Source of the DNA: Tindallia californiensis
Lineage (GTDB): Bacteria; Bacillota; Clostridia; Peptostreptococcales; Tindalliaceae
Assembly (NCBI RefSeq): GCF_900107405.1
Contig: NZ_FNPV01000002.1
Span: forward strand, 1 to 64,000
Direction: 5' to 3'
Length of the DNA: 64,000 nucleotides
Below, in pieces: positions 16,963 to 26,024 of the stretch. Position 1 is the first letter of the stretch. Each line of letters starts with the position of its first letter. The notes below the pieces were generated by a model. It did no database searches, was not told where the DNA came from, and saw nothing but the letters and a program-made list of their open reading frames with translations. The translations under genes were made by a program, and so were the position numbers.

Positions 16963-18011
16963 TGATTACTGCCATTATGCCTGAAATATCCGAGGAATTG
17001 AAATATTATGCCGATCAATTATTAGATGGTATTCCTTGTGAAGTCTTAACTTGCTCTTCAGATTTATCTAAGCAAAAGATTCTTGCAATGAATCGCCTTG
17101 TTTTTTTTATTCAATTAGACGAGTGGGGAAACAATCTTTCCCTTTTGAACCTGTTGAAAACGATAGAGTCAATAAACCCTTTTGTTTTTAGAGAGTGTAC
17201 AGCGATGCTGGTTGTTAAAAGCAACAACGAGTGGTTTACTAAGTCTTTCGCAACCAGTCTTATTTTTATTCTAAATCAGAAGGGTTGTCGCTTTATTGGC
17301 CATCCTTTACTAGAAATGACTAAAGACCTTGAAAATTTATGGCGCTGGGAGAAAACTTCTGGTGTTTCCAGAGAAAAACTAGTTTACCAGATAGGTAAGC
17401 AAGCTTTGCTTCGCTTACTAAATAATGATAAAGTTCGTTCCAGTAATCCTAGAATTACTGTTTTACATGCCAGTTCAAAAAAAACATCTAATACTTTTCA
17501 GCTCTGGAACATGGTGAAACAAAGTTTATCATCCGCTCAAGTTGAAGAATTCCACGTGGAAAATGGTACTTTGATCGACTGTATTGGTTGCCAATATCAG
17601 ACATGCCTATACTATGGCAAACAAAAGAGCTGTTTTTACGGCGGGGATATGATCAAAGAAATTTTACCTTCAATGGAAAAAGCCAATGCATTACTATGGC
17701 TATGTCCAAATTATAATGATGCCATCTCAGCAAATTTAACAGCTGTCATAAATCGAATGACGGCATTATATCGAACAATGTCTTTTTATGATAAATATGT
17801 TTTTTCAATTATTGTGTCTGGCAACTCGGGCAGTGACTCTGTTGCCAGGCAACTAATTGGTGCCTTAAACATTAACAAGGGATTTCACCTTTCTCCTTTT
17901 TTCTGTCTCACAGCTACCGCTTATGAACCCGGAAGTATTTTGGAAGTTCCTTCTATTGAAAAAAAAGCGGCAAACTTCGCCGCTCATATGATGAAAGAGA
18001 TATCTTTTTAA
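16962..18011 (+). CDS. NADPH-dependent FMN reductase-like / iron-sulfur flavoprotein-like protein
   Basis: 349 residues. Residues 1-155 form an unrecognised domain; 165-349 resemble the flavodoxin-fold NADPH:FMN reductase and iron-sulfur flavoprotein families: strand ITVLHASSKKTSNT as the phosphate-binding loop, then a Cys cluster C207-x2-C210-x4-C215-x8-C224, then GDMIKEILPSMEKANALLW and CPNYNDAISANLTAVINRM, the typical flavin-site region. The Cys spacing could bind an Fe-S cluster but differs from the classical compact motif. Its ATG overlaps the TAA of the preceding gene by one base (TAATG), so the two are translationally coupled. Probably an electron carrier or reductase for the operon. 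Confidence 0.72.
   Translation: MITAIMPEISEELKYYADQLLDGIPCEVLTCSSDLSKQKILAMNRLVFFIQLDEWGNNLSLLNLLKTIESINPFVFRECTAMLVVKSNNEWFTKSFATSLIFILNQKGCRFIGHPLLEMTKDLENLWRWEKTSGVSREKLVYQIGKQALLRLLNNDKVRSSNPRITVLHASSKKTSNTFQLWNMVKQSLSSAQVEEFHVENGTLIDCIGCQYQTCLYYGKQKSCFYGGDMIKEILPSMEKANALLWLCPNYNDAISANLTAVINRMTALYRTMSFYDKYVFSIIVSGNSGSDSVARQLIGALNINKGFHLSPFFCLTATAYEPGSILEVPSIEKKAANFAAHMMKEISF
17959..17983 (-). terminator. intrinsic terminator for the M16C gene, inside the convergent CDS
   Basis: On the minus strand: GCGGC-(7-base loop)-GCCGC stem at 17983-17967 followed by eight T (17966-17959). It sits about 50 bases past the stop of the M16C peptidase gene and within codons near the 3' end of the convergent plus-strand flavoprotein gene, where it encodes EKKAANFAAH. 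Confidence 0.85.
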
Positions 18012-18034
18012 GACCTCATTGTTACCTGCTTATT

Positions 18035-20968
18035 TTATCTTAGCACCGGGACAAGCCTTTGGAAGATTCCCTGTGCTTTTTTAATTTTATTTTCATTTCC
18101 TACCACACAAATATATTCTTCACGAAGACTTTCCTGAAGCATATCAGCAAGCGATGTAATAGTCTCCGGAGTGGTTGATAAAATAGCTTGCCTTTCTTCG
18201 TATAAATCTTCTTGCGTAATACCGGAAAAATAATGAGCATCTGATTTTTCTGCTTTCATGGCAGGGGTTAGAGGCGCATCGATCCGACTCATTGTTCCAA
18301 TAATATACTTCCTCATTTCTCTCTCATCCGCTGAAAAATTCGAAACATACTCAATTAAATCCTTGTATACTTGCAGTGTCTCTTCCAAATTAGGATCTCG
18401 ATAAGAAACCAAATACATATTTCCGTTACGCTGAAAACCGGCCATCGCTCCATAAGCTCCACCAACTACTCTTACTTTTTTCCATAAATAATCTAAACTT
18501 ATCATGGTTTTGAGTACTTGTAAGCTTCCCGTATACTTATAACCAGCTTTTATAAGATTTCCTGCTTTTGCTACATATTGAACATCACTTGACAGGTACA
18601 TACCTTCATTTTTTCTTGGATTCGTTGATCGAATACTTTTTGCTGACTCTGTTGGCTCAGTCTGATCCAATTCTCGAAAGTAATGCGTCAGATAGTTTTC
18701 CATTTTTTCTATATCGTCATCTTCTGCTGTAAGGCTTACCGTTAAGTTGCTTCTATTAAATATTTTATGCTGTAGTCCTTTGAATTCTGTCATGAGCTTT
18801 TCATACCTATTATCATAATTTTCCTCTAGCTCTGAAATATAATGATAAAACTCTATCCCAGAAACTAGTTCCTGAAACTGAGCTATCGGTGATAGATAGG
18901 AAAGTGCTCTTTTAGCTGACACCATATGTCCTTCTTGAAGGATACTCATCTCAAGTCGAGATTTAATCTCTCTTATCACTTCTCTTATTCTTTTCTTTTC
19001 TGTCCATTTCGTTCTCATTCCTATTTCTTCTATTAGAAACCACATTTCCTTGCTTTTGTGGGTTAATGCTCGTGCCTGAAGTTGAACTTTAGGCGCATAC
19101 TCTGTTGGATCTCCATTTTGTGAAAAACCTTCCACACTAAACCCAATGCCACCAGTATGCAAGTATATTTCATTAGACAGGTCTTCATAATGAAAGCTTT
19201 CAGTGCTTAGCTTTCCTAATAGACTAATTAATAACCCAACTGTCGGCATTTCTTCAAGGGTTAGCTGACTCACATCAAAGTATAAGTTCGTGTACACTAT
19301 ATTATTCGTAAATAATGGATGTTTCAATACTGGCACTCGTCCCAAATGCGAAACCTGCATCGGTATTTTTTCAGGTTCTGATTCTAAATCGTTAATGGAA
19401 AGTAATGGGATCGACTCTATTTCTTCAACGGACGCTTCCTGATTTTGCCATGCTTCCAATTTAGCATTTTCTTCAACTAGTTCAGCAACTTCTTCTGGAG
19501 ACATTTTGCTCTTTTGTTGGTTTAGTGCTTCTGCTATCGCTTGTTCTTTTTTATCATTAAGGCCTGGTTCAGGAATCACTTTAATAAAGCTACAATGGGT
19601 ATTTTCTAATAAATAAGTTTGAATAAGTTTTTCGAAATAAGGTTCACTAAGAGATTTTTTTATCCTCTCCAAAACCGGGCTATACTCCAAATGGATGTAA
19701 GGGCCAGCATCGTAAAGCCAGCTTTCCATTAGCTTCATCCCATAAATCAATCCTTTGGGATAACGTCCAAAATCGGCTTCTCGTAATTTGAACTCATGGG
19801 CATTAATAACTGATTCAATTAATGCTTTATCTATGCCATTCCGAACAAGGTCTTTTAATGTTTCAAAAATAACTTTTTGAAACTGATCTGCCAATGCTTC
19901 ATTACTGTTTTTTGCCACAATCCCAAAAACTGGTTGCTGTATCGAACCATCGTAGTACCCAAAAACATCTCTTCCTACTTCAGCCTCAATTAATTTTTTC
20001 TTCAAGGGCGCTGCCGGTGTTCCCAAAAGAATCGTGTTAAGCATATCCATTGCAAGATGAAGCTCTGGATCTTTTGAATTTCCCACTACAGTATTCAAAC
20101 TAAGGTATGTTTTATTGTTCGCTTTTTCTTCTGATGATATAGGGTATTGAATCACTTTTGTCACTGGCTCAGTAAACGGTTGCTGCCAATTTATTGATGA
20201 GTTTGTTTTTATTGCATCAAACTCTTTCAGATACTCTTTGTCCAAGTATTCAAGATGTTCCAATATATCTCCATCGCCATAGAAATAAAAATAAGCATTA
20301 GAAGGATGATAGTATTCTTTATGGTATTCGATAAATTCTTTTTGAGTTAGCGATGGAATATACTGTGGATCCCCCCCCGACTCGTATCCATAGGGAGTAT
20401 CTGGAAATAAAGATTCCTGCGTTTTTCGAAACAGCATCTGCTCCGGAGAAGAAAAAGCGCCTTTCATTTCATTGTACACTACTCCTTTGATCGACAACTC
20501 TTCCTCATCCTGCTTCCACTCATAATGCCAACCTTCTTGCTGTAATATTTCTGGCCGTTCGTATATATTAGGATAAAAAACGCTATCTAAATACACATCC
20601 ATTAAGTTCATAAAATCTTGTTTATTTCTACTTGCTACAGGATACATCGTCTTATCAGAAAATGTCATGGCGTTCAAAAACGTATTCATTGATCCTTTTG
20701 CCAGTTCTACAAAAGGATCTTTTAATGGATATTTTCTTGATCCACATAGTACAGAGTGTTCCAATATATGTGGCAGTCCATTATTACTTCGCGGTGGTGT
20801 TCTAAAGGTTACAGAAAAAACCTTGTTATCATCTTGGCACGATAAGTAAAATAGTTTAGCACCACTTTTTTTATGACTGAATAGGTATCCATCTGCGTTC
20901 AAATCATTTAATGCCTTCTTTTCTTCCAATATAAATCCATGATACTCTTTATTATAGACTAATTCCAT
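18035..20968 (-). CDS. M16C-family zinc metalloprotease (presequence protease-like)
   Basis: About 977 residues, the size of the single-chain M16C (PreP/Cym1-type) peptidases. Inverted zinc motif H67-x-x-E70-H71 (HILEH) with the downstream Glu region expected near GVVYNEMKG, then two halves joined by a helical hinge (about residues 470-530). No signal peptide, so it is likely a cytoplasmic oligopeptide-degrading enzyme that encloses its substrate in a chamber. The open frame begins with TTG at 20995, but AGAGGAG lies within it; ATG at 20968 (MELVYNKEY) is the likely start. Terminated by the hairpin at 17959-17983. Confidence 0.9.
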   Translation of the reverse strand: MELVYNKEYHGFILEEKKALNDLNADGYLFSHKKSGAKLFYLSCQDDNKVFSVTFRTPPRSNNGLPHILEHSVLCGSRKYPLKDPFVELAKGSMNTFLNAMTFSDKTMYPVASRNKQDFMNLMDVYLDSVFYPNIYERPEILQQEGWHYEWKQDEEELSIKGVVYNEMKGAFSSPEQMLFRKTQESLFPDTPYGYESGGDPQYIPSLTQKEFIEYHKEYYHPSNAYFYFYGDGDILEHLEYLDKEYLKEFDAIKTNSSINWQQPFTEPVTKVIQYPISSEEKANNKTYLSLNTVVGNSKDPELHLAMDMLNTILLGTPAAPLKKKLIEAEVGRDVFGYYDGSIQQPVFGIVAKNSNEALADQFQKVIFETLKDLVRNGIDKALIESVINAHEFKLREADFGRYPKGLIYGMKLMESWLYDAGPYIHLEYSPVLERIKKSLSEPYFEKLIQTYLLENTHCSFIKVIPEPGLNDKKEQAIAEALNQQKSKMSPEEVAELVEENAKLEAWQNQEASVEEIESIPLLSINDLESEPEKIPMQVSHLGRVPVLKHPLFTNNIVYTNLYFDVSQLTLEEMPTVGLLISLLGKLSTESFHYEDLSNEIYLHTGGIGFSVEGFSQNGDPTEYAPKVQLQARALTHKSKEMWFLIEEIGMRTKWTEKKRIREVIREIKSRLEMSILQEGHMVSAKRALSYLSPIAQFQELVSGIEFYHYISELEENYDNRYEKLMTEFKGLQHKIFNRSNLTVSLTAEDDDIEKMENYLTHYFRELDQTEPTESAKSIRSTNPRKNEGMYLSSDVQYVAKAGNLIKAGYKYTGSLQVLKTMISLDYLWKKVRVVGGAYGAMAGFQRNGNMYLVSYRDPNLEETLQVYKDLIEYVSNFSADEREMRKYIIGTMSRIDAPLTPAMKAEKSDAHYFSGITQEDLYEERQAILSTTPETITSLADMLQESLREEYICVVGNENKIKKAQGIFQRLVPVLR

Positions 20969-21063
20969 TAAGGTTTTTCTCCTCTCATTTTTCAATCCAT
21001 TTCCTTATGCTTGTACCTATTAAGCAACACAATAATAATAAAATTTTATGCCTGTTTCCTGAT

Positions 21064-22341
21064 TTAGTATATTCGTTCAACTATTTTTTTTGATTCGTAT
21101 TTGATTTTTTCTAAGTCGATGGTCTTAAACTCTTTCTTTTCCATAACCACTTTTCCATTTATGATGACCGTCTCTACATCTGAACCATGGGAGGAATATA
21201 CTAAGGATGATATTAGGTTTTGATGAGGATACCAATGAGGTTGATCCATATTAATAAGAATAAGATCTGCTTTTCCTCCAACTTTTAATACGCCAATACT
21301 TTCTTCTAAGTTTAACGCTCTTGCTCCATTTTTCGTTGCCATTTGCAATGTTTCAAAAGCTGACAAAACCGTAGAATCTGTTGTTTTTCCTTTAGCTAAC
21401 AAGGATGCCATTTTCATTTCTTCAAAAAGATTTAGGTTGTTGTTACTGCAGGAACTATCTGTTCCCAGCGCAATATTCACTCCTGCCTCTTTCATTTCGT
21501 GGATCGACGCTATTCCGTTCCCTAGTTTCAAATTGCTGAGCGGATTATGTGCGACATAAATATTTTCTTCCCTTAAAAGTTGAATATCTCCTGGCATTAA
21601 GTAAACGCAATGTGCTGCCAGTACGTGATGTTTGAAAAGACCCAGACTGTGAACGTGAGCAATAGGAGACTTTCCATGCTTTTTTATGCTTTCTTCTATT
21701 TCCTTCTCACTTTCCGAAAGATGAATGTGTATCGGTATATTTAGTTCATCAGAAAGATTCATGACTTTTCCTAAGAAACTGGCATCACAAGTGTATGGAG
21801 CATGAGGCCCTGCCATCACGCTGATAATTCCATCACCAGCTCCGTTCCATTCTTTATAAAGAGTGCGTGTATCCGCCATACGCTGTTCATCTTCTTCTGA
21901 GGATCCTACAAGGCCTTTTGCAATAGAGCATCTTATCCCTGCTTCTAAAGACGCTTTCGCTGTTTCTTCTGAGTGAAAATACATATCGGCATATGCCGTA
22001 GTACCAGAGCGTATCATTTCCGCAATGCTAATCATCGTTCCCCAATATACATCATTGCTGTTCATTTTAGCTTCGATGGGCCATACTTTTTCTGTTAACC
22101 ACTCCCAGAACGGTATATCATCTGCATAATTTCTCAAAAGTGACATCGCACCATGCGAATGAGCGTTAATCATTCCCGGCATTACCATATGATTTCTTGC
22201 ATCAATTTCATATTCAGGATCAAAATGATCAGGCATTTTCCCAATAAAGCTAATTCTATCTTTTTCAATCCCTATATCACCTTTCACCAACCGATTTGAT
22301 TCCATGGTGAGTATGGTTGCATTTTTAATCAATTTTTTCAT
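21064..22341 (-). CDS. mtaD: 5-methylthioadenosine / S-adenosylhomocysteine deaminase
   Basis: 425-residue amidohydrolase of the TrzN/MtaD family. Metal ligands H61 and H63 (HSHG), the family-specific NYADDIPFWEWL segment, further metal-site regions PHAPYTC, HIHLSE, and GTDSSCSNN. Such enzymes remove the amino group of methylthioadenosine or S-adenosylhomocysteine, by-products of SAM use, which fits a genome rich in radical-SAM proteins. Full length; strong Shine-Dalgarno (AAGGAGTGGGG) before ATG. Related amidohydrolases deaminate guanine or other purines, so the exact substrate is inferred. Confidence 0.87.
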   Translation of the reverse strand: MKKLIKNATILTMESNRLVKGDIGIEKDRISFIGKMPDHFDPEYEIDARNHMVMPGMINAHSHGAMSLLRNYADDIPFWEWLTEKVWPIEAKMNSNDVYWGTMISIAEMIRSGTTAYADMYFHSEETAKASLEAGIRCSIAKGLVGSSEEDEQRMADTRTLYKEWNGAGDGIISVMAGPHAPYTCDASFLGKVMNLSDELNIPIHIHLSESEKEIEESIKKHGKSPIAHVHSLGLFKHHVLAAHCVYLMPGDIQLLREENIYVAHNPLSNLKLGNGIASIHEMKEAGVNIALGTDSSCSNNNLNLFEEMKMASLLAKGKTTDSTVLSAFETLQMATKNGARALNLEESIGVLKVGGKADLILINMDQPHWYPHQNLISSLVYSSHGSDVETVIINGKVVMEKKEFKTIDLEKIKYESKKIVERIY

Positions 22342-22445
22342 ATCCCCACTCCTTATCTTCTTATCGTTTAACCTATATGCTACGATTTAGACCTTCCATG
22401 TGAACTTGCACTTTTAATGCTGTTCGGCCTGTTTATCCACGATTA

Positions 22446-24182
22446 TCACCGCTTATCTGACGCTCTCATATCCCCTATCAATAGCTGTTTTGTTTTTTTT
22501 CCTTTCCACTCATTCATTTGAGGGAAAAAAACTAAATCAAAAAAAGTAGATTCTTTGAAAATTTTACCCGCATCCTCTGTATACCCAAAACCAATGATTT
22601 CAATATTTCCACTGATCAAATTTTCACCTTGATAAAATTGATTTATTTTAACATGCTGATTTTCTTTCCCAAGTGACTGTACAGGACTATCCTTACACAA
22701 AGATAGATCCTTCATCATAAACATTGGCTTTTCATTTCCCATTCCATAAGGTTCCAATCTTTTTAACTGATCAATTAATTCTTCATCCACATGCTCTGGT
22801 GTCATTTCAGCGTATATATTTATTTTCTTTTTCAATAAATCAGGATTTTTCTTAAGCTCTTTTTCTATGCATTGATTCAATTTGTTCCTTAAAACATCAA
22901 TGTTTTCACGCTTAATTTTTAAGCCACATGCATTAGCATGTCCACCAAATTTGATCATTAAATGATCTAGTTCTGATAATGCATTAAAAAGATGAAACCC
23001 TTCCACACTTCTACCACTTCCAGTATAAATGTCCGGATCTTCTTCAGATGGTGTTAAAACAAGGATCGGTCTATAATATAAGTCCCTAAGCCGACCTGCT
23101 ATAATCCCTATAACACCTTCATGTAAGTCCGGAGCTTCTACTGTAAGGAATAAATCTTGTAAAAAGTGTTTATCTACTAGATTTTTACAAATCTCCAGGC
23201 CAACATCTTGTGTATGCCGTCTTTCTTTATTCAGTTTTATAAGATCTGTTGCAATTTTTCGGGCTACTGAATCACTTTGTGTCATAAGCAGTCTTACACC
23301 TAATGCTGCATCGTCCATGCGACCAGAAGCATTGAAATGTGGTCCGATCATAAAACCAACATGACCTGCCGTTATTTCTTTATGGCTCATGCCTATTTGT
23401 TCAAGCAATACCCTGATGCCAGTTCTTTTCTTTCGATTGATTAACCTGAGGCCATATTTTACTAGAGTTCTATTTTCATTTTCTAACGGAACCACATCGC
23501 AAATAGTTGCTAATGCAACTAAATCCAATAGTTTATTTAAGTGTGTTTTAGGAAGATTCAATGACACCTGTAATGCCTGTGCTACCTTAAAGGCAACCGC
23601 ACACCCACATAAGTTTTTGTATGGATACTGGCAATCTTGATTTTTTGGATTGATAATCAGACAGTCAGGCATCTCTTTTCCTGGAGAATGATGATCCGTT
23701 ACAATAACATCTATCCCCTGGTTCTTCGCATACTGGATTTCTTCCACAGCGCTAATGCCACAATCTACCGTAATCATTAAATCAGCTTGGTATTCTTTTT
23801 TTAATTCATCGATAGCTTCCTTGTTTAGACCATAGCCCTCGCCTCTTCTCATAGGAATATAATAATCAATCTTTTTTGATAAAGGATAGAAAAAATCAAT
23901 CAAAAGTGCAACGGATGTAATCCCATCAACGTCATAATCACCATAGAAAACAATTTTTTCCTGACGATCTAAAGCCATTTTAATACGATCAACTACTTTA
24001 TCCATATTGTATAACTTGCCAGGATCATATGTCCTGATAGGTTTTTCTGAAAGGAATTCATCCATTTCCTCAATATCCTTAATGCCTTTAAGCATTAGAA
24101 TTTTTTCTATATATGGATTATAAGCACCTGGTAGCGGCGATTCGTTTTGCAAGTAATTCCATTTTTTTTCATTAAAATTCAT
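22446..24182 (-). CDS. recJ: single-stranded-DNA-specific exonuclease RecJ
   Basis: 578 residues. DHH-family phosphoesterase: motif I YGDYDVDGITS near 78-88, the Asp of TVDCGIS, motif III TDHHSPG near 162-168, and the DHHA1 GIIAGRL and GGHANACGLKI segments, followed by an OB-fold. It degrades single-stranded DNA 5' to 3' in repair and recombination. Length is that of the compact RecJ core; longer forms carry an extra C-terminal domain. Its ATG overlaps the stop of the sirtuin gene (ATGA), so the two are coupled. Weakly spaced AAGGAG upstream. Confidence 0.95.
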   Translation of the reverse strand: MNFNEKKWNYLQNESPLPGAYNPYIEKILMLKGIKDIEEMDEFLSEKPIRTYDPGKLYNMDKVVDRIKMALDRQEKIVFYGDYDVDGITSVALLIDFFYPLSKKIDYYIPMRRGEGYGLNKEAIDELKKEYQADLMITVDCGISAVEEIQYAKNQGIDVIVTDHHSPGKEMPDCLIINPKNQDCQYPYKNLCGCAVAFKVAQALQVSLNLPKTHLNKLLDLVALATICDVVPLENENRTLVKYGLRLINRKKRTGIRVLLEQIGMSHKEITAGHVGFMIGPHFNASGRMDDAALGVRLLMTQSDSVARKIATDLIKLNKERRHTQDVGLEICKNLVDKHFLQDLFLTVEAPDLHEGVIGIIAGRLRDLYYRPILVLTPSEEDPDIYTGSGRSVEGFHLFNALSELDHLMIKFGGHANACGLKIKRENIDVLRNKLNQCIEKELKKNPDLLKKKINIYAEMTPEHVDEELIDQLKRLEPYGMGNEKPMFMMKDLSLCKDSPVQSLGKENQHVKINQFYQGENLISGNIEIIGFGYTEDAGKIFKESTFFDLVFFPQMNEWKGKKTKQLLIGDMRASDKR

Positions 24183-24919
24183 TGATTTTTTTGCTCCTTA
24201 ATTCTTCGATTCACATCGTTAAGTATTTTTTCTGCTGAGCCCTTCAGAGTAAGATCAAAGTGATAAGATCCTTGTATATCATCCCGATTGATGAGTACTG
24301 TTTTCCCTTTAGCCATTGAGGGAAGCATATTCACTGGATGTACCTGTAAGCTAGTTCCAATAATCATTAATAGGTCCGACTGCTGTATCTGGTTTAATGC
24401 GTTTTCCCAAGACTGTTGTGGTAACATTTCTCCAAATAAGACAACCCCTGGTCTTAAAGAACTGCCACATTGAGAACATGGTTTCTGATCCAAAAAATCT
24501 TCGACAGAAGCAGAATGTCCAGCACGGATGCATCGTACAGCTTCTAAGGCTCCATGCAACTCGTACACATTATGACTTCCTGCTTTTCGGTGATACCTGT
24601 CAACATTTTGTGTCGCTACAGCCACCACGTTTTCGTTTTTTTCCCATTCAGCTAATACAGAATAACCCGTATGTGGTTTTTTCTTTTGTACATTTTTAAT
24701 ACGTATAGAATAAAACTCATGAAAAAGATCATATCGATGATTCATCGCCTCTACGGTCGCTACTTCCATTGGATCTGTTTTTGTCCACAGGCCTTGATCA
24801 GACCTAAAATCAGGTATTCCACTTTCCGTTGACATTCCAGCACCCGTGAAAATGACTGTTTTTTTTGATTCATCGATCCATCGGGCCAGTTGTTGAATAT
24901 CAGAATCTTGAACCATCAT
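24179..24919 (-). CDS. cobB: NAD-dependent protein deacylase (sirtuin), one zinc ligand missing
   Basis: 246-residue Sir2 family protein. NAD-binding GAGMSTESGIPDFRS at 26-40, TQNVDRYH at 103-110, catalytic H122 in ELHGAL. The small zinc domain normally has two CxxC pairs; here the second is intact (C148-S-Q-C151), but the first reads C130-I-R-A133, so one Cys is replaced by Ala. A nearby His (H135) might substitute, or zinc may not be bound. Sirtuins remove acyl groups from lysines using NAD. ATG pair at the start with a GGAG about 11 bases upstream. First gene of the cobB-recJ unit, diverging from the MotA-like gene. Confidence 0.9.
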   Translation of the reverse strand: MMVQDSDIQQLARWIDESKKTVIFTGAGMSTESGIPDFRSDQGLWTKTDPMEVATVEAMNHRYDLFHEFYSIRIKNVQKKKPHTGYSVLAEWEKNENVVAVATQNVDRYHRKAGSHNVYELHGALEAVRCIRAGHSASVEDFLDQKPCSQCGSSLRPGVVLFGEMLPQQSWENALNQIQQSDLLMIIGTSLQVHPVNMLPSMAKGKTVLINRDDIQGSYHFDLTLKGSAEKILNDVNRRIKEQKNQ

Positions 24920-24946
24920 CCCTAACGCATCTCCTTTCCTTTAAAC

Positions 24947-24977
24947 TTGATTTTTTACTCTATTGTTGTGTTATAAT
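24947..24977 (+). promoter_or_regulatory. promoter with extended -10 (TGTTATAAT)
   Basis: -10 TATAAT at 24972-24977 preceded by TG at 24969-24970 (extended -10). A weak -35 TTGATT lies at 24947-24952 with an over-long 19-base spacer. 65 bases before the MotA/ExbB-like gene. Confidence 0.6.
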
Positions 24978-25042
24978 AGGTAAGGCTATTTATTATATTA
25001 CCATAAAGAAAAGTTAGAATCACTGAATAGGAGGAGTTTTTA

Positions 25043-25987
25043 ATGAGTATTTTAAGTCAGCTCAATCCGCTAGCGTTAATTATTATTATTTTTATTTTAG
25101 CGATTTTTTTTAGTTCGATCATTATTTCTTTTACTGTTAGAAATAAGTATCGGCAACTTGGTATCAACCTAGATGAAATCAAAGCTAAAGGTCAAGGTCA
25201 CCCTGTCCTAAAGGCGATTGTTGAAAACTACAAGGAAGCGGCTACAGGCAATCATCATCAAGTAAATACCCAAGCAATTATTGAGCGTTTTTTTAATAAT
25301 GAATTCCGATCATTATCCATCGCTGAACGCTTTACGAAAAATGCTGTTTCTCTTATGATTATCTTAGGCCTTCTTGGTACTTTTTATGGGTTAACACTAT
25401 CCATCGGAAAGCTTGTTGAGCTTTTAAGTGCAGGCGAAAATGTTGAAATGCTAACAAGTATGGACTCTATCATCGGTGGACTTATCGAATCTGTCCGAGG
25501 CATGTCTGTCGCGTTTGTCACCTCCTTATTCGCCATATCCTGTTCTGTCATTCTTACTATTATCCATATTTTTAGCAATATCGAGTCAGCACGAGAAAGG
25601 CTATTTGTAGATATCGAAGAATATTTGGATAATGTAGTTGCTTTGGAACTGTCAAAAGAAACAGAGAGCGAATATGCCATGCTTAGCAACGCACTGCAAA
25701 CTACCTTAAATGATTTCTCCACAAAAATGGAAAGCAGCTTCCATTTTGTTGTTGATGGTTTTCAGGGACCATTACAAGCAGCAACAGCCGAAATTGGAAA
25801 TGCATCTGATCAATTATTGAAAAGCATTTCTCAATTTGATCAATCCATTGATAAGTTCCGAGAAAACACTCGTGACTTTTCTGAATTTAACCATCACTTA
25901 CGAAGTAATATTGATCGAATGAATGTTGGATTTGCTGATCTGACTGAAGTCATTAAATCTACTAATAAAAAGTTAGAGAATGATTAG
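25043..25987 (+). CDS. MotA/TolQ/ExbB family proton-channel protein, ZorA-like
   Basis: 314 residues. Three membrane segments: about 8-30, 102-125 (SLMIILGLLGTFYGLTL) and 150-175 (SVRGMSVAFVTSLFAISCSVIL), with the MotA/ExbB core lying across the last two. The C-terminal 120 residues form a soluble helical tail (FSTKMESSFHFVVDG, LLKSISQFDQSIDKF) as in ZorA, where the tail carries the motor signal into the cytoplasm. Strong Shine-Dalgarno (AGGAGGAG). It is followed 37 bases later by a MotB/OmpA-like partner. It is not a flagellar MotA: no flagellar genes are near. Role unknown. Confidence 0.8.
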   Translation: MSILSQLNPLALIIIIFILAIFFSSIIISFTVRNKYRQLGINLDEIKAKGQGHPVLKAIVENYKEAATGNHHQVNTQAIIERFFNNEFRSLSIAERFTKNAVSLMIILGLLGTFYGLTLSIGKLVELLSAGENVEMLTSMDSIIGGLIESVRGMSVAFVTSLFAISCSVILTIIHIFSNIESARERLFVDIEEYLDNVVALELSKETESEYAMLSNALQTTLNDFSTKMESSFHFVVDGFQGPLQAATAEIGNASDQLLKSISQFDQSIDKFRENTRDFSEFNHHLRSNIDRMNVGFADLTEVIKSTNKKLEND

Positions 25988-26024
25988 TGTTTAGTGAAGA
26001 TATCAGCAGAAAGGCGGTTAAACC

